Shown: one piece after another, positions 1-11,847 of the stretch
How the letters are laid out: each line of letters starts with the position of its first letter
How positions within the stretch are numbered: the first letter of the stretch is position 1
NCBI RefSeq assembly: GCF_000814905.1
Contig: NZ_JXAG01000031.1
Coordinates: forward strand, 1 to 64,000
Direction of reading: 5' to 3'
Length of the DNA stretch: 64,000 nucleotides
Origin: Enterobacter sp. Bisph1
GTDB taxonomy: Bacteria > Pseudomonadota > Gammaproteobacteria > Enterobacterales > Enterobacteriaceae
Notes under the pieces: model-generated
Database searches by the model: none
Told to the model about the DNA's origin: nothing
The model's input: only the letters and a program-made list of their open reading frames with translations
Made by a program: the position numbers and the translations under genes

Positions 1-5
1 GAGTC

Positions 6-23
6 ATCCTGCACGACCCACCA
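6..23 (+). other. tRNA-Lys 3'-end fragment, possible attachment site
   Basis: Eighteen bases ending in CCA match the 3' end of enterobacterial tRNA-Lys: the T-stem 3' strand CCTGC, acceptor strand ACGACCC, discriminator A and CCA. The bases just before (GAGTC) do not form the required TTCGA T-loop, so this is not the end of an intact tRNA. Such duplicated tRNA 3' ends are typical attR/attL scars of integrases that use tRNA genes, and E. coli has a val-lys tRNA operon close to yfeR. Only five bases of the other side are visible, so the call is tentative. Confidence 0.4.
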
Positions 24-27
24 ATGT

Positions 28-54
28 AAAAAAGCGCCCTAAAGGCGCTTTTTT
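28..54 (+). terminator. Rho-independent terminator
   Basis: Perfect hairpin GCGCC-CTAAA-GGCGC flanked by A6 and T6, directly after the tRNA-Lys-like 3' end. It probably terminates the tRNA operon to the left. The A and T tracts make it potentially bidirectional. Confidence 0.85.
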
Positions 55-194
55 GCTATCTGCTTTCCACTCCAGCTTCATCTATTCATTCCTTTAACCG
101 GTTTGCCCTCAAGCTTAATCAGTCCTTTTCAGCTAAATAATTACACTTACGCGCCGCTAAAACCGTCTGGCGCGCGGTGACCAATTGCCCCCAT

Positions 195-222
195 TAAAGA
201 AGTTGATAGTTACGGCCGATAA
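195..222 (+). promoter_or_regulatory. Sigma-28 (FliA) flagellar promoter of the flxA-like gene
   Basis: TAAAG at 195-199 and a perfect GCCGATAA at 215-222 match the sigma-28 -35 and -10 elements. The 16-base gap after TAAA is one more than the commonest spacing. The start codon of the flxA-like gene follows 29 bases further on. E. coli flxA is a known FliA-dependent late flagellar gene, which supports the call. Confidence 0.75.
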
Positions 223-251
223 CGATCTTTTACGGCAAAAAGGAGAGTGCA

Positions 252-596
252 ATGACCACCATTACGACCACAACCGCGTCACTTCAAACCGGCGGTAGTA
301 ACAGTTCTTCATCCGCCAGCAACGATATCGCGTCGCAAATCAGCCGCATTAGCCAGCAGATCACCAAGCTGACCCAGCAGCTGAAAGAGATAGCGAACGG
401 CAGTGGCTCAACGGAAGATAAAAAGAAACAACAAGAGTTGATTCAGACGCAAATTGAACAGCTGGAAGCGCAACTGGCGCAGCTGCAGCGCAAACAGGCC
501 GAAGAAGCGGAGCAGAAACGCGAGCAAAAGGCGCTGGTAAAACCAGAAGGGGTGAATAACCCTTCCGACGATCATCAGGTTGATATTTACATCTGA
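252..596 (+). CDS. FlxA-like family protein
   Basis: A 114-residue protein of the FlxA-like family, small enterobacterial proteins co-expressed with flagellar genes; no biochemical role is established. The first ~25 residues are Ser/Thr/Asn-rich and look disordered. Residues ~27-92 form one long Gln/Glu/Lys-rich amphipathic coiled coil with heptad spacing ([17 protein letters not shown] onward). There is no signal peptide or membrane segment. An AGGAG ribosome binding site sits 7 bases before ATG. The sigma-28 promoter upstream places it in the class III flagellar regulon. Its 3' end overlaps convergent yfeR by 10 bases. Confidence 0.75.
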   Translation: MTTITTTTASLQTGGSNSSSSASNDIASQISRISQQITKLTQQLKEIANGSGSTEDKKKQQELIQTQIEQLEAQLAQLQRKQAEEAEQKREQKALVKPEGVNNPSDDHQVDIYI

Positions 597-1516
597 GTAA
601 ATAATGGATCGTCCTCCCGGGCCTGGTTTAACAACCGGGCCTGTTCTCTGACCACTTCCCACAACGCCTGCGCCGCGCCCGATAATGAGCGTTTTTTTCG
701 CCGCACCAGCATAATTTTGCGCTGCACCTGCGGGACTAATCTTTTCACCGTCAGCGCATTTCCCTGCGGCAACGGCAGCGCCAGTGCCGGCAGAATGCTG
801 ATGCCGATCCCCGCTTCAACCATCGGAAAGAGTGTCGCCGGATGACCAATATCCTGCACAATTGTTGCGCTCACGGCAAAATGGCGTAGCGCGGCGTCAA
901 TAAGCGGCCGACTGCCGGAAGCATAATCCTGCACCACCAGACGCGCATCATTAAGGGCCGACCACGGCACCGCCGCGCGCTGCGCCCACGGATGATCGTT
1001 ACGGCACAGCAAAAAGAACGGCTCCGCGAGGATCTCTTCACTTTGCAAGTCATGCACCTGGCCGGGATCGATAACAATACCGAAATCAACTTCTCCCTGA
1101 CGAATACTCTCCAGCACCCACTGTTGCGGCCTGTCGTGCAGCACAAAATCAATTTGCGGATAAAGCAGGTTACTGCTGGCAATGCACTGAGGGATCAGGT
1201 GCGCTGAAATAGTCTGGCTTGCCGCCACGCGCACGGTGCCAGTCAGTTGCTGCCCTACCCGCCCCGCTTCTCGCAGGGTGCTGCTAAGCTCATCTAACAG
1301 CCGCTCAAGGCGACCGGCCAGCTGCTGACCCGCTTCCGTGAGCACCACTTCGCGGGTGGTGCGATCGAGAAGCCGCACGCCGGTTTGCAGCTCCAGCTCT
1401 TTGACGCTGTGGCTGACGGCTGACTGGCTTAGGCCAATTATCTCACCGGCGCGGCTAAAACTTTTTGCCTGCGCAACGGTGACGAACACGCGTAACTGCC
1501 GTAAGGAGTAATTCAT
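587..1516 (-). CDS. yfeR: LysR-family transcriptional regulator YfeR
   Basis: A 309-residue LysR-type regulator, near-colinear with E. coli YfeR. Residues 1-60 form the winged helix-turn-helix ([16 protein letters not shown]..., [20 protein letters not shown]). Residues ~90-295 form the periplasmic-binding-protein-like effector domain. It is divergent from yfeH with a 90-base gap, the classic arrangement of a LysR regulator and its target, and in Salmonella YfeR has been linked to osmolarity-dependent control of yfeH. The effector is unknown. Its 3' end overlaps the convergent flxA-like gene. Confidence 0.9.
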   Translation of the reverse strand: MNYSLRQLRVFVTVAQAKSFSRAGEIIGLSQSAVSHSVKELELQTGVRLLDRTTREVVLTEAGQQLAGRLERLLDELSSTLREAGRVGQQLTGTVRVAASQTISAHLIPQCIASSNLLYPQIDFVLHDRPQQWVLESIRQGEVDFGIVIDPGQVHDLQSEEILAEPFFLLCRNDHPWAQRAAVPWSALNDARLVVQDYASGSRPLIDAALRHFAVSATIVQDIGHPATLFPMVEAGIGISILPALALPLPQGNALTVKRLVPQVQRKIMLVRRKKRSLSGAAQALWEVVREQARLLNQAREDDPLFTQM

Positions 1517-1605
1517 CTGATAAATTCATTAATGGATGCAATAAATCAATTTTATTTCTCAAAGCAGAATCAGCACAATAGCGAAACCGACTTTCAGGAG
1601 TGCTC

Positions 1606-2595
1606 ATGAAACTTTTTCGTATCCTTGATCCCTTTACGCTCACGCTGGTGTGTGTCGTTCTGCTGGCCTCTTTTTTCCCGGCGCGCGGCGGGTTTGTGCC
1701 GTTTTTTGAAGGGCTGACCACCGCCGCGATTGCGCTGCTGTTTTTTATGCACGGAGCTAAACTCTCGCGCGAGGCGATTATCGCGGGCGGCAGCCACTGG
1801 CGCTTACACCTGTGGGTGATGTGCAGCACCTTTGTGCTCTTCCCGGCGCTGGGGGTGCTGTTTGTCTGGTGGTCGCCGATCAATGTCAGCCAGGAGCTGT
1901 ATAGCGGTTTTCTCTATCTCTGTATTTTGCCTGCTACGGTTCAGTCGGCGATTGCCTTTACCTCCCTCGCCGGTGGAAACGTAGCCGCAGCGGTCTGTTC
2001 AGCCTCCGCCTCCAGCCTGCTCGGCATTTTTCTGTCGCCGCTGCTGGTCGGTCTGTTAATGAACCTGCACGGTGCCGCTGGCAGCCTTGAGCAGGTCGGT
2101 AAAATCATGCTGCAACTGCTGCTGCCGTTTGTGCTCGGGCACCTTTCACGCCCGTGGACCGGCGCGTTTGTGGCGAAACATAAGAAGTGGATTGCAAAAA
2201 CCGACCAGACGTCAATTCTGCTGGTGGTCTATTCCGCCTTTAGTGAAGCGGTGGTCAACGGCATCTGGCACAAAGTAGGCATCGGCTCGCTGCTGTTTAT
2301 TGTCGTGGCAAGCCTGGTGTTGCTGGCGATCGTGCTGGTGGTGAATGTGGTGGTGGCGCGCAAATGCGGCTTTAACAAAGCCGATGAAATTACCATTGTG
2401 TTCTGCGGCTCGAAAAAGAGCCTCGCCAACGGTATTCCGATGGCGAATATTCTCTTCCCAGCCGCTTCTGTTGGCATGATGGTGTTGCCGCTGATGATTT
2501 TCCACCAGATTCAGTTGATGGTCTGCGCCGTACTGGCGCGCCGGTATAAACATCAAACGGAGCAGCAGCAGGCGCAGCACGCGGCGAAAGCTTAA
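1606..2595 (+). CDS. yfeH: Putative bile acid:sodium symporter family transporter YfeH
   Basis: A hydrophobic 329-residue inner-membrane protein with about ten predicted helices, of the BASS/SBF-like (DUF4137/YfeH) group. The substrate is not known. Conserved features include the N-terminal FFPARGGF and FFMHGAKLS segments and the FCGSKKSLANG motif in the second half, the typical crossover signature of the family. I chose ATG at 1606 because AGGAG at 1596-1600 is correctly spaced; an in-frame GTG at 1600 overlaps that site. It is divergent from yfeR, which probably regulates it, and its stop overlaps convergent ypeB by 4 bases. Confidence 0.87.
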   Translation: MKLFRILDPFTLTLVCVVLLASFFPARGGFVPFFEGLTTAAIALLFFMHGAKLSREAIIAGGSHWRLHLWVMCSTFVLFPALGVLFVWWSPINVSQELYSGFLYLCILPATVQSAIAFTSLAGGNVAAAVCSASASSLLGIFLSPLLVGLLMNLHGAAGSLEQVGKIMLQLLLPFVLGHLSRPWTGAFVAKHKKWIAKTDQTSILLVVYSAFSEAVVNGIWHKVGIGSLLFIVVASLVLLAIVLVVNVVVARKCGFNKADEITIVFCGSKKSLANGIPMANILFPAASVGMMVLPLMIFHQIQLMVCAVLARRYKHQTEQQQAQHAAKA

Positions 2596-2807
2596 CCGCG
2601 CTTGAGGGGCTGAACCAGATGGCTCAGCCCTTCCGTTTTGATAATTAAGGTGATTTGCAATAATTCTCCGAGCCGCCCGGCAGGAAAAGTCTCTTTGCGG
2701 GCGAACCACAGCAAATACTCTTCAGGCAGATCGATCAACCGCCGCCCCTGATATTTACCAAACGGCATGAGGGTATTAGCAATCTCGACCAGCTGCTCCT
2801 TTTCCAT
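2592..2807 (-). CDS. ypeB: DUF3820 family protein YpeB
   Basis: A 71-residue soluble protein matching the DUF3820 family, with the motif MPFGKYQGRRLIDLPEEYLLWF, which resembles the short nucleic-acid-associated modules found beside exonuclease domains. No function has been established. It begins immediately downstream of the ligA stop codon in the same direction, so it is probably co-transcribed with the DNA ligase gene. Length agrees with the E. coli protein. Confidence 0.82.
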   Translation of the reverse strand: MEKEQLVEIANTLMPFGKYQGRRLIDLPEEYLLWFARKETFPAGRLGELLQITLIIKTEGLSHLVQPLKRG

Positions 2808-4835
<2,028 letters not shown>

Positions 4836-4843
4836 TCAATGAT

Positions 4844-4868
4844 AAAAAACCCCCGACTGGCGGGGGTT
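4844..4868 (-). terminator. Terminator between zipA and ligA
   Basis: On the minus strand a CCCCCG-loop-CGGGGG hairpin is followed by T6. It sits just after the zipA stop and before the ligA start, so it should reduce read-through from zipA into ligA. Confidence 0.8.
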
Positions 4869-4895
4869 CTGGAAGGAAACAGGTTTTTTACACCG

Positions 4896-5864
4896 TTACG
4901 CGTTAGTGTCTTTGACTTCGCGAATACGATCCTGGTATTCACGTAATTTTTGCGGCGTCATCATCCGGCGTTGATCGTCAAGGACCACACCGCCTACTTC
5001 GTCGGCGATATGCTGCGCGGATTGCAGCATCAATTTGAAGTTTTGCAGTTCATCGCCATAAGAGGGCACCTGCATAAAGATAGTCACGCCGGGCGTTGCC
5101 ATTTCGCCCATCGTTTCCACGTCAAACGTGCCGGGATTAACCATATTCGCCAGGCTAAAGAGCGCCGGGCCGCTGCCGTCCGGGCTAAGGTGACGGTGGA
5201 AAATGTTCATATCGCCGAATTTGAAACCTGCCTGCAAAATGCTGTTCAGCAGCACTTCGCCATTTAACACCGCGCCATGATGAGCGGCGACGTTCATGAT
5301 AATCACCGTCTCTTTGCGCTGCGGTTTTTCAACCGGCGCTTCCACAACCGGTTCTGGCTCAGGCTGCGGTGCCGGTTCTTGCGGCGGATACTGGGTCGCG
5401 GGCTGCGGCGCTATGGGCTGCTGCACAGCCGGGCGTTCCGGCTGGGCTTCAAACGCAGGTGCCTGCACAGGGCGTTCCGGCTGATGCGGCTGGGAATGAG
5501 GTGGCTGCGCGTGGTGCGGAGATTCTACCGGTTGCACCGGCGGCTGCGCCGACGGGCGCGGTTGTGCCGACGCATAAGGCGGCTGATATTGATGCTGCGG
5601 CTGCTGACGCGGCGCGTCCTGTTCGCTACCCGCTTTCGGTGCGGTGTTCACTTTATGAATGCGAACTTCTCCCACGCCGTCGTCGTCTTCGCTCTCCTCA
5701 TCGTCGAACTCGTCGTCGTCACGTCGCGATTTCATGCGTTTTATTGGGCGATCCCGGAACATAGAGGAACGTTCTTTGCGACTGGTCCAAAACCCATGAA
5801 CCAGCAAAGCAATTATGGCGATCGCGCCAACAATGATTAATATCAGACGCAAATCCTGCATCAT
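4896..5864 (-). CDS. zipA: Cell division protein ZipA
   Basis: A 322-residue inner-membrane division protein that tethers FtsZ polymers to the membrane. It has an N-terminal membrane helix ([21 protein letters not shown]), a charged stretch, a long Pro/Gln-rich flexible linker (~residues 85-185), and the conserved C-terminal FtsZ-binding domain (~190-322, from [16 protein letters not shown]-like sequence to DTNA). I placed the start at the ATG-ATG giving MMQDLRL, as in E. coli. The reading frame extends 17 codons further upstream but lacks homology there. It is divergent from cysZ. Confidence 0.95.
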   Translation of the reverse strand: MMQDLRLILIIVGAIAIIALLVHGFWTSRKERSSMFRDRPIKRMKSRRDDDEFDDEESEDDDGVGEVRIHKVNTAPKAGSEQDAPRQQPQHQYQPPYASAQPRPSAQPPVQPVESPHHAQPPHSQPHQPERPVQAPAFEAQPERPAVQQPIAPQPATQYPPQEPAPQPEPEPVVEAPVEKPQRKETVIIMNVAAHHGAVLNGEVLLNSILQAGFKFGDMNIFHRHLSPDGSGPALFSLANMVNPGTFDVETMGEMATPGVTIFMQVPSYGDELQNFKLMLQSAQHIADEVGGVVLDDQRRMMTPQKLREYQDRIREVKDTNA

Positions 5865-6101
5865 TATATTCTCTGTTGTTCTAACACCTTGCCACCACGG
5901 CAAACATTTACTCACTAAGAGTATTTGTCCCTTACGTCAAGTGCAAGTGCGCGCGACTCTTTCACCACATAAAGATGAACTAAATTGTGTTTTTTGCTGT
6001 TTTTTCGAACATTTCCGAACGGGTTCCCCCCATGAGACGAATATTATAAGCTGCACTTTTCGCAGGTATGAACGTATTGATGAAAGGAGTAACACCCTCA
6101 T

Positions 6102-6863
6102 ATGGTTGCATCGTCCCCGGCTGCTCAGCGCAGCGGCGTGTTTTACTTTTCACAGGGCTGGAAACTGGTCACGCTTCCAGGCATTCGCCGCTTTGTTGTC
6201 CTGCCACTGTTAATCAATATTTTGCTGATGGGCGGCGCTTTCTGGTGGCTGTTTACCCGGCTCGATAGCTGGATCCCTTCACTAATGAGCCATGTGCCGA
6301 GCTGGCTGCAGTGGCTGAGCTATTTACTCTGGCCGATTGCGGTTATCTCGATTCTGCTAGTGTTTGGCTACTTCTTCTCGACTATCGCCAACTGGATTGC
6401 CGCCCCTTTTAATGGGTTACTGGCGGAACAGCTGGAAGCGCGGCTGACGGGCGCAACGCCGCCGGATGTCGGCGTATTTGGCATCATGAAAGATGTGCCA
6501 CGCATCATGAAGCGCGAATGGCAAAAACTGGCCTGGTATCTGCCCCGCGCGTTGCTGCTGCTGATGCTCTATTTTATTCCCGGCATCGGGCAAACCGTCG
6601 CCCCGGTATTATGGTTCTTGTTCAGCGCGTGGATGCTGGCGATTCAGTACTGCGATTATCCGTTTGATAACCATAAAGTGCCGTTTAAAGCGATGCGCGC
6701 TTCCCTGCGCGAACGCAAGGTTATCAATATGCAGTTTGGTGCCCTCACCAGCCTGTTTACCATGATTCCGCTGCTAAACCTGGTGGTGATGCCGGTCGCT
6801 GTCTGCGGTGCAACGGCAATGTGGGTCGATTGTTACCGGGACAAGCATGCCGTCTGGCGATAA
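6102..6863 (+). CDS. cysZ: Sulfate transporter CysZ
   Basis: A 253-residue integral membrane protein, the same length as E. coli CysZ, which mediates sulfate uptake for cysteine synthesis. Conserved segments seen include [39 protein letters not shown] and the C-terminal [13 protein letters not shown]. Several long hydrophobic helices are present. An AAAGGAG site lies a little far (about 12 bases) from ATG. It precedes cysK and belongs by function to the CysB-controlled cysteine regulon. It is divergent from zipA across 237 bases. Confidence 0.95.
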   Translation: MVASSPAAQRSGVFYFSQGWKLVTLPGIRRFVVLPLLINILLMGGAFWWLFTRLDSWIPSLMSHVPSWLQWLSYLLWPIAVISILLVFGYFFSTIANWIAAPFNGLLAEQLEARLTGATPPDVGVFGIMKDVPRIMKREWQKLAWYLPRALLLLMLYFIPGIGQTVAPVLWFLFSAWMLAIQYCDYPFDNHKVPFKAMRASLRERKVINMQFGALTSLFTMIPLLNLVVMPVAVCGATAMWVDCYRDKHAVWR

Positions 6864-6911
6864 GGAATTATTCCGTTTCTTATTCCATACTGCTTAGCAT
6901 TATTTCGCCTC

Positions 6912-6927
6912 AGCATATAGATATGCT
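6912..6927. promoter_or_regulatory. Inverted repeat in the cysK leader
   Basis: A perfect inverted repeat, AGCATAT-AG-ATATGCT, lies ~77 bases before cysK inside the 140-base cysZ-cysK gap. cysK is CysB-activated in enterics, so this could be part of the CysB target or core promoter. That assignment is inference, because CysB sites are poorly defined. Confidence 0.3.
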
Positions 6928-7003
6928 ATTTCCTTACTTCCCCCTCTACGGTAAGTGGGTATGCTGAGGTGGTTCCCAAATTTCATACAGTTAAGGACGG
7001 GCT

Positions 7004-7975
7004 ATGAGTAAGATTTTTGAAGACAACTCGTTGACGATAGGTCATACGCCGCTGGTTCGACTGAACCGCATCGGTAACGGCCGCATCCTGGCGAAGGTCG
7101 AATCCCGCAACCCAAGCTTCAGCGTAAAATGCCGTATTGGTGCCAATATGATTTGGGATGCCGAAAAACGGGGCGTACTGAAACCGGGCGTTGAGCTGGT
7201 GGAGCCGACCAGCGGTAATACCGGCATAGCGCTGGCTTACGTCGCGGCAGCGCGCGGCTACAAATTGACTCTGACGATGCCGGAAACCATGAGTATTGAG
7301 CGCCGTAAGCTGCTGAAAGCGCTGGGTGCCAATCTGGTGCTGACGGAAGGTGCCAAAGGCATGAAGGGCGCGATTCAGAAAGCGGAAGAAATTGTCGCCA
7401 GCGATCCGGCGAAGTTCCTGCTGCTGCAGCAGTTCAGCAATCCGGCGAACCCGGAAATTCATGAAAAAACCACCGGCCCGGAAATCTGGGAAGATACCGA
7501 TGGTCAGGTTGACGTGTTTATCTCCGGCGTCGGCACCGGCGGTACGCTGACGGGCGTGACGCGCTATATCAAAAATACTAAGGGTAAAACGGATCTGATC
7601 ACCGTTGCGGTTGAACCGACGGATTCGCCGGTGATTACCCAGGCGCTGGCAGGCGAAGAGCTGAAGCCGGGCCCGCATAAAATTCAGGGTATTGGCGCCG
7701 GGTTTATTCCGGGCAACCTGGATTTGAAACTGATCGATAAAGTTGTCAAAATCACCAACGAAGAAGCCATCAGTACCGCGCGTCGTCTGATGGAAGAGGA
7801 AGGTATTTTGGCGGGTATCTCTTCAGGTGCGGCCGTCGCGGCGGCACTGAAACTGCAAGAGGACGAAACCTTTACCAATAAGAACATTGTGGTTATCCTG
7901 CCCTCTTCTGGCGAACGTTATTTGAGCACCGCCCTGTTTGCCGATCTGTTTACTGAGAAAGAATTGCAACAGTGA
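7004..7975 (+). CDS. cysK: Cysteine synthase A CysK
   Basis: O-acetylserine sulfhydrylase A, 323 residues, a pyridoxal-phosphate enzyme making cysteine from O-acetylserine and sulfide. Lys42 ([11 protein letters not shown]) is the PLP lysine; the substrate loop TSGNTG and the phosphate loop GTGGTLTG are intact. In E. coli it also binds SAT (CysE) and can activate CdiA-type toxins. It ends before a strong terminator and is separated from ptsH by 384 bases. Confidence 0.97.
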   Translation: MSKIFEDNSLTIGHTPLVRLNRIGNGRILAKVESRNPSFSVKCRIGANMIWDAEKRGVLKPGVELVEPTSGNTGIALAYVAAARGYKLTLTMPETMSIERRKLLKALGANLVLTEGAKGMKGAIQKAEEIVASDPAKFLLLQQFSNPANPEIHEKTTGPEIWEDTDGQVDVFISGVGTGGTLTGVTRYIKNTKGKTDLITVAVEPTDSPVITQALAGEELKPGPHKIQGIGAGFIPGNLDLKLIDKVVKITNEEAISTARRLMEEEGILAGISSGAAVAAALKLQEDETFTNKNIVVILPSSGERYLSTALFADLFTEKELQQ

Positions 7976-7997
7976 TGCCAGATTGTTAAATCAGTAC

Positions 7998-8025
7998 AAA
8001 AAAGCACCCTTCAAGGTGCTTTTTT
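7998..8025 (+). terminator. cysK terminator
   Basis: Hairpin AAGCACC-CTTCAA-GGTGCTT with flanking A and T tracts, 23 bases after the cysK stop codon. Confidence 0.9.
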
Positions 8026-8359
8026 GTGGCGTATATCAAATTTTTACCCTACCTGGCATTGCCTGAAACCTCCCGGTCTGGTATTTAACCTGCATATTTA
8101 TTTTGATGCGCGAAATTAATCGAAGGCATATTTCGACTAGCTGAATCGATTTTATGATTTGGTTCAATTCTGCCTTTCGCTGCATAATGTTTAATGACGA
8201 GCGAAACGTCAGCAGCCATAGAGCGACACCGTTTGGCTGTGCCTGGCAGGCTTAATGGAGTTTGTCCCGTTGCGCCGGCGCTAACAATACAGGCTAAAGT
8301 CGAGCCGCCAGGCTAGACTTTAGTTCCACAACACTAAACCTATAAGTTGGGGAAATACA
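8025..8359 (+). promoter_or_regulatory. ptsH control region (CRP-, Mlc- and Cra-like sites)
   Basis: This gene-free stretch closely follows the E. coli ptsH promoter region. TGTGG-N6-TCAAA at 8025-8040 is a CRP-like half-good site. The sequence at 8098-8119 (TTATTTTGATGCGCGAAATTAA) resembles the Mlc operator of ptsH P0. TGAATCGATTTT at 8142-8153 fits the Cra consensus TGAAWCSNTHHW. The last ~80 bases match the E. coli P1 promoter and leader, ending with a GGGGAAA ribosome binding site. Roles are by homology with E. coli. Confidence 0.65.
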
Positions 8360-8617
8360 ATGTTCCAGCAAGAAGTTACCATTACCGCTCCGAACGGTCT
8401 TCATACCCGCCCTGCTGCTCAGTTTGTTAAAGAAGCAAAAGGCTTCTCTTCTGAAATCACTGTGACTTCCAACGGCAAAAGCGCGAGTGCGAAAAGCCTG
8501 TTCAAACTGCAAACGCTGGGCCTGACCCAGGGTACCGTTGTTACGCTGACCGCTGAAGGCGAAGACGAGCAAAAAGCAGTTGAGCATCTGGTTAAACTGA
8601 TGGCAGAACTTGAGTAA
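8360..8617 (+). CDS. ptsH: Phosphocarrier protein HPr
   Basis: An 85-residue cytoplasmic HPr, which passes phosphate from enzyme I to sugar-specific EIIA domains of the PTS. The active His15 lies in PNGLHTRPA and Ser46 in SAKSLFKLQ. Length equals the E. coli protein. It is the first gene of ptsHI-crr; a 50-base gap precedes ptsI. Confidence 0.98.
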   Translation: MFQQEVTITAPNGLHTRPAAQFVKEAKGFSSEITVTSNGKSASAKSLFKLQTLGLTQGTVVTLTAEGEDEQKAVEHLVKLMAELE

Positions 8618-8667
8618 GTTTTTCTTACTAGTTCTTTTCAAGATCAGGCACAAGTAAAGGTAGGGTT

Positions 8668-10395
8668 ATGATTTCAGGCATTTTAGCATCCCCGGGTATC
8701 GCTTTCGGCAAAGCACTGCTGCTGAAAGAAGACGAGATCGTCATCGACCGGAAGAAAATTTCTGCCGACAAGGTTGACCAGGAAGTTGAGCGTTTCCTGA
8801 GCGGTCGTGCCAAAGCATCGGCACAGCTGGAAACGATCAAAACGAAAGCGGGTGAAACTTTCGGTGAAGAAAAAGAAGCCATCTTCGAAGGGCATATTAT
8901 GCTGCTGGAAGATGAGGAGCTGGAGCAGGAAATCATAGCCCTGATTAAAGATAAGAACATGACTGCCGATGCGGCGGCTCATGAAATTATCGAAGGTCAG
9001 GCAACAGCCCTGGAAGAGTTAGACGACGAATACCTGAAAGAGCGTGCCGCTGACGTACGCGACATCGGTAAGCGTCTGCTGCGTAACATCCTCGGTATGC
9101 CTATTATCGACCTGAGCGCTATCCAGGACGAAGTGGTGCTGGTGGCGGTTGATTTGACGCCGTCTGAAACCGCACAGCTGAACCTGAAAAAAGTGCTCGG
9201 TTTTATCACCGATATCGGTGGTCGCACCTCGCATACCTCTATCATGGCGCGTTCCCTTGAACTGCCTGCGATTGTGGGTACCGGTAGCGTGACCAGCCAG
9301 GTGAAAAACGGCGACTTCCTGATCCTCGATGCGGTTAACAATAAAGTGTACGTTAACCCGAGCGATGAAGAGATCGAGACGCTGCGCGCGGCGCAGGCTC
9401 AGGTTGCTGAAGAGAAAGCCGAACTGGCGAAACTGAAAGATCTGCCGGCGATCACCCTCGATGGTCACCAGGTAGAAGTGTGCGCCAACATCGGTACCGT
9501 TCGCGATATCGCGGGCGCAGAGCGCAATGGCGCTGAAGGTGTTGGTCTGTACCGTACTGAATTCCTGTTTATGGATCGCGACGCACTGCCGACGGAAGAA
9601 GAGCAGTTTGAAGCCTATAAAGCCGTGGCTGAAGCCTGCGGTTCTCAGGCGGTGATCGTTCGTACCATGGACATCGGCGGCGACAAAGAGCTGCCTTACA
9701 TGAATTTTCCGAAAGAAGAGAACCCGTTCCTGGGCTGGCGCGCGATTCGTATCGCCATGGATCGCAAAGAGATCCTGCGCGACCAGGTACGCGCTATCCT
9801 GCGCGCATCCGCTTTCGGCAAGCTGCGTATCATGTTCCCGATGATCATCTCTGTAGAAGAAGTGCGCGCGCTGCGCAAAGAGATTGAGATCTACAAACAA
9901 GAGCTGCGTGACGAAGGCAAAGCGTTTGACGAGAGCATTGAGATCGGCGTGATGGTTGAAACCCCGGCCGCCGCGACGATTGCACGCCATCTGGCAAAAG
10001 AAGTTGATTTCTTTAGTATCGGTACCAATGATTTAACGCAGTATACCCTGGCGGTTGACCGTGGTAATGATATGATTTCACATCTGTACCAGCCGATGTC
10101 GCCGTCTGTACTTACCCTTATCAAGCAAGTTATTGATGCTTCTCATGCTGAAGGTAAATGGACCGGCATGTGTGGTGAGCTTGCAGGCGACGAACGTGCT
10201 ACACTTCTGTTGCTGGGGATGGGTCTGGATGAATTCAGTATGAGCGCCATTTCTATCCCGCGCATTAAGAAGATTATTCGTAACACGAACTTCGAAGATG
10301 CGAAGGTGTTAGCAGAGCAGGCTCTTGCTCAACCGACGACGGACGAGTTAATGACGCTGGTTAACAAGTTCATTGAAGAAAAAACAATCTGCTAA
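8668..10395 (+). CDS. ptsI: PTS enzyme I
   Basis: Phosphoenolpyruvate-protein phosphotransferase, 575 residues, the first enzyme of the PTS. The active His189 is in [13 protein letters not shown]. The C-terminal PEP-binding barrel contains [21 protein letters not shown] and the catalytic CGELAGD segment. It is almost identical to E. coli EI along its length. It lies between ptsH and crr; in E. coli, crr also has promoters inside the ptsI 3' end, which I did not try to locate. Confidence 0.98.
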   Translation: MISGILASPGIAFGKALLLKEDEIVIDRKKISADKVDQEVERFLSGRAKASAQLETIKTKAGETFGEEKEAIFEGHIMLLEDEELEQEIIALIKDKNMTADAAAHEIIEGQATALEELDDEYLKERAADVRDIGKRLLRNILGMPIIDLSAIQDEVVLVAVDLTPSETAQLNLKKVLGFITDIGGRTSHTSIMARSLELPAIVGTGSVTSQVKNGDFLILDAVNNKVYVNPSDEEIETLRAAQAQVAEEKAELAKLKDLPAITLDGHQVEVCANIGTVRDIAGAERNGAEGVGLYRTEFLFMDRDALPTEEEQFEAYKAVAEACGSQAVIVRTMDIGGDKELPYMNFPKEENPFLGWRAIRIAMDRKEILRDQVRAILRASAFGKLRIMFPMIISVEEVRALRKEIEIYKQELRDEGKAFDESIEIGVMVETPAAATIARHLAKEVDFFSIGTNDLTQYTLAVDRGNDMISHLYQPMSPSVLTLIKQVIDASHAEGKWTGMCGELAGDERATLLLLGMGLDEFSMSAISIPRIKKIIRNTNFEDAKVLAEQALAQPTTDELMTLVNKFIEEKTIC

Positions 10396-10434
10396 TCCAC
10401 GAGATGCGCCCAAATTACTGCTTAGGAGAAGATC

Positions 10435-10944
10435 ATGGGTTTTTTCGATAAACTGAAATCTCTGGTTTCTGATGATAAAAAAGACACCGGAACCATTGAG
10501 ATTATTGCCCCGCTTTCTGGCGATATCGTCAACATTGAAGATGTACCGGATGTTGTGTTCGCTGAGAAAATCGTTGGTGATGGTATTGCTATCAAACCGA
10601 CCGGTAACAAAATGGTTGCGCCGGTTGATGGGACTATCGGCAAAATCTTTGAAACCAATCATGCCTTCTCTATCGAATCCGATAGCGGCATCGAACTGTT
10701 CGTTCACTTCGGTATCGACACCGTTGAACTGAAAGGCGAAGGTTTCAAACGCATCGCAGAAGAAGGCCAGCGCGTTAAAGTTGGCGATCCGGTAATCGAA
10801 TTTGATCTGCCGCTGCTGGAAGAGAAAGCCAAGTCAACGCTGACGCCGGTTGTTATCTCCAACATGGACGAAATCAAAGAGCTTATCAAACTTTCTGGTA
10901 GCGTAACCGTGGGCGAAACCCCGGTGATCCGCATCAAAAAGTAA
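10435..10944 (+). CDS. crr: Glucose-specific PTS EIIA component Crr
   Basis: EIIA-Glc, 169 residues, the cytoplasmic phosphocarrier for glucose and central regulator of adenylate cyclase and inducer exclusion. The phosphorylated His91 (counting Met1) is in ELFVHFGID, with His76 in FETNHAFS. The N-terminal amphipathic membrane-anchor sequence [13 protein letters not shown] is kept. It is the last gene of ptsHI-crr and is followed by a strong hairpin shared with convergent pdxK. Confidence 0.98.
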   Translation: MGFFDKLKSLVSDDKKDTGTIEIIAPLSGDIVNIEDVPDVVFAEKIVGDGIAIKPTGNKMVAPVDGTIGKIFETNHAFSIESDSGIELFVHFGIDTVELKGEGFKRIAEEGQRVKVGDPVIEFDLPLLEEKAKSTLTPVVISNMDEIKELIKLSGSVTVGETPVIRIKK

Positions 10945-10958
10945 TGCGTAATGCATAA

Positions 10959-10986
10959 GAAAATGGCGCCGCAAGGCGCCATTTTT
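10959..10986. terminator. Bidirectional terminator between crr and pdxK
   Basis: Hairpin AAAATGGCGCC-GCAA-GGCGCCATTTTT between the convergent crr and pdxK genes; A and T tracts on both sides suit both strands. Confidence 0.88.
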
Positions 10987-10990
10987 GTTT

Positions 10991-11830
10991 CTACTGCAAA
11001 GGCAGAATCAGCTCGTCATAACCCTTCTCCAGGGTATAAGCCATCACTTCTACTACGCGATCGCCTGCGGCCCGAATTGCCGCATCAAGCGCTTTCCCCT
11101 GCACAATGCCGCTGGCTAATTCCGAACAAAACAGATCGCCGGTCCCTTTCAGATCCGTCGCGACGCGCGCATAGCCGCTTACCTGCACCGAATCGGCGGT
11201 CACCAGCACAACATGAATGTTGCCATCCTGCGACTCCACCGGCGCGCTGGTAATCGCTACCCAGCGCAGGGTGTCTGACAACAGGCTTTGCGCCGCCGCA
11301 ATCGCGCTTTGCAGATCCGGGCAGGGTTTACCGCTCAGCACTTCCAGCTCGAACACATTCGGCGTGATCCCCTGCGCCAGCGGCAGCAGATGCTCGCAAT
11401 AAGCCTGAGGAATTTCTTCTTTTACATAGATGCCGCTGTCGGTATCGCCGATCACCGGATCGACCAGAATCACCAGCTGCGGATGCTTTTCGCGCAGTGT
11501 TTTAAGCCACTGCGCCAGCAAATTTATCTGGCTGGCGCTGCCCATATAACCGGTGGTCACGACTTTCACCTCACGCAGAACATCACGCTCTTCCAGCGCC
11601 TGCAAATAGCCGCTAAACCACTCATCGGGGATCACCCCGCCGTAAAAAGTGTCATAGTGCGGTGTGTTGCTAAACAATACCGTCGGCACGGCCAGCACGT
11701 TCAACTGGTGCTGGCGAATATTCGGCACCGCAATACTGTTGCCGACGCTGCCGTAAACCACCTGCGACTGCACGGCGATAATATCGGCCTGCTGCGCCCG
11801 GCTTTTATCCCTGAACAGGATCATCTCCAT
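10991..11830 (-). CDS. pdxK: Pyridoxine/pyridoxal/pyridoxamine kinase PdxK
   Basis: A 279-residue ribokinase-superfamily kinase that phosphorylates vitamin B6 vitamers in the salvage route. Conserved features include [16 protein letters not shown] near the N terminus, VDPVIGD mid-protein and the anion-hole/catalytic motif [13 protein letters not shown]. It ends a few residues earlier than E. coli PdxK. E. coli has yfeK and yfeS between pdxK and cysM; here the genes are only 17 bases apart, so pdxK may be co-transcribed with cysM. Confidence 0.95.
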   Translation of the reverse strand: MEMILFRDKSRAQQADIIAVQSQVVYGSVGNSIAVPNIRQHQLNVLAVPTVLFSNTPHYDTFYGGVIPDEWFSGYLQALEERDVLREVKVVTTGYMGSASQINLLAQWLKTLREKHPQLVILVDPVIGDTDSGIYVKEEIPQAYCEHLLPLAQGITPNVFELEVLSGKPCPDLQSAIAAAQSLLSDTLRWVAITSAPVESQDGNIHVVLVTADSVQVSGYARVATDLKGTGDLFCSELASGIVQGKALDAAIRAAGDRVVEVMAYTLEKGYDELILPLQ

Positions 11831-11847
11831 TGGATCTCCTTAACGGG

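Noticed and set aside
1-23. Intact tRNA-Lys running off the left edge
   Set aside because: The bases before the T-stem do not contain the TTCGA loop, so an intact tRNA cannot end here.
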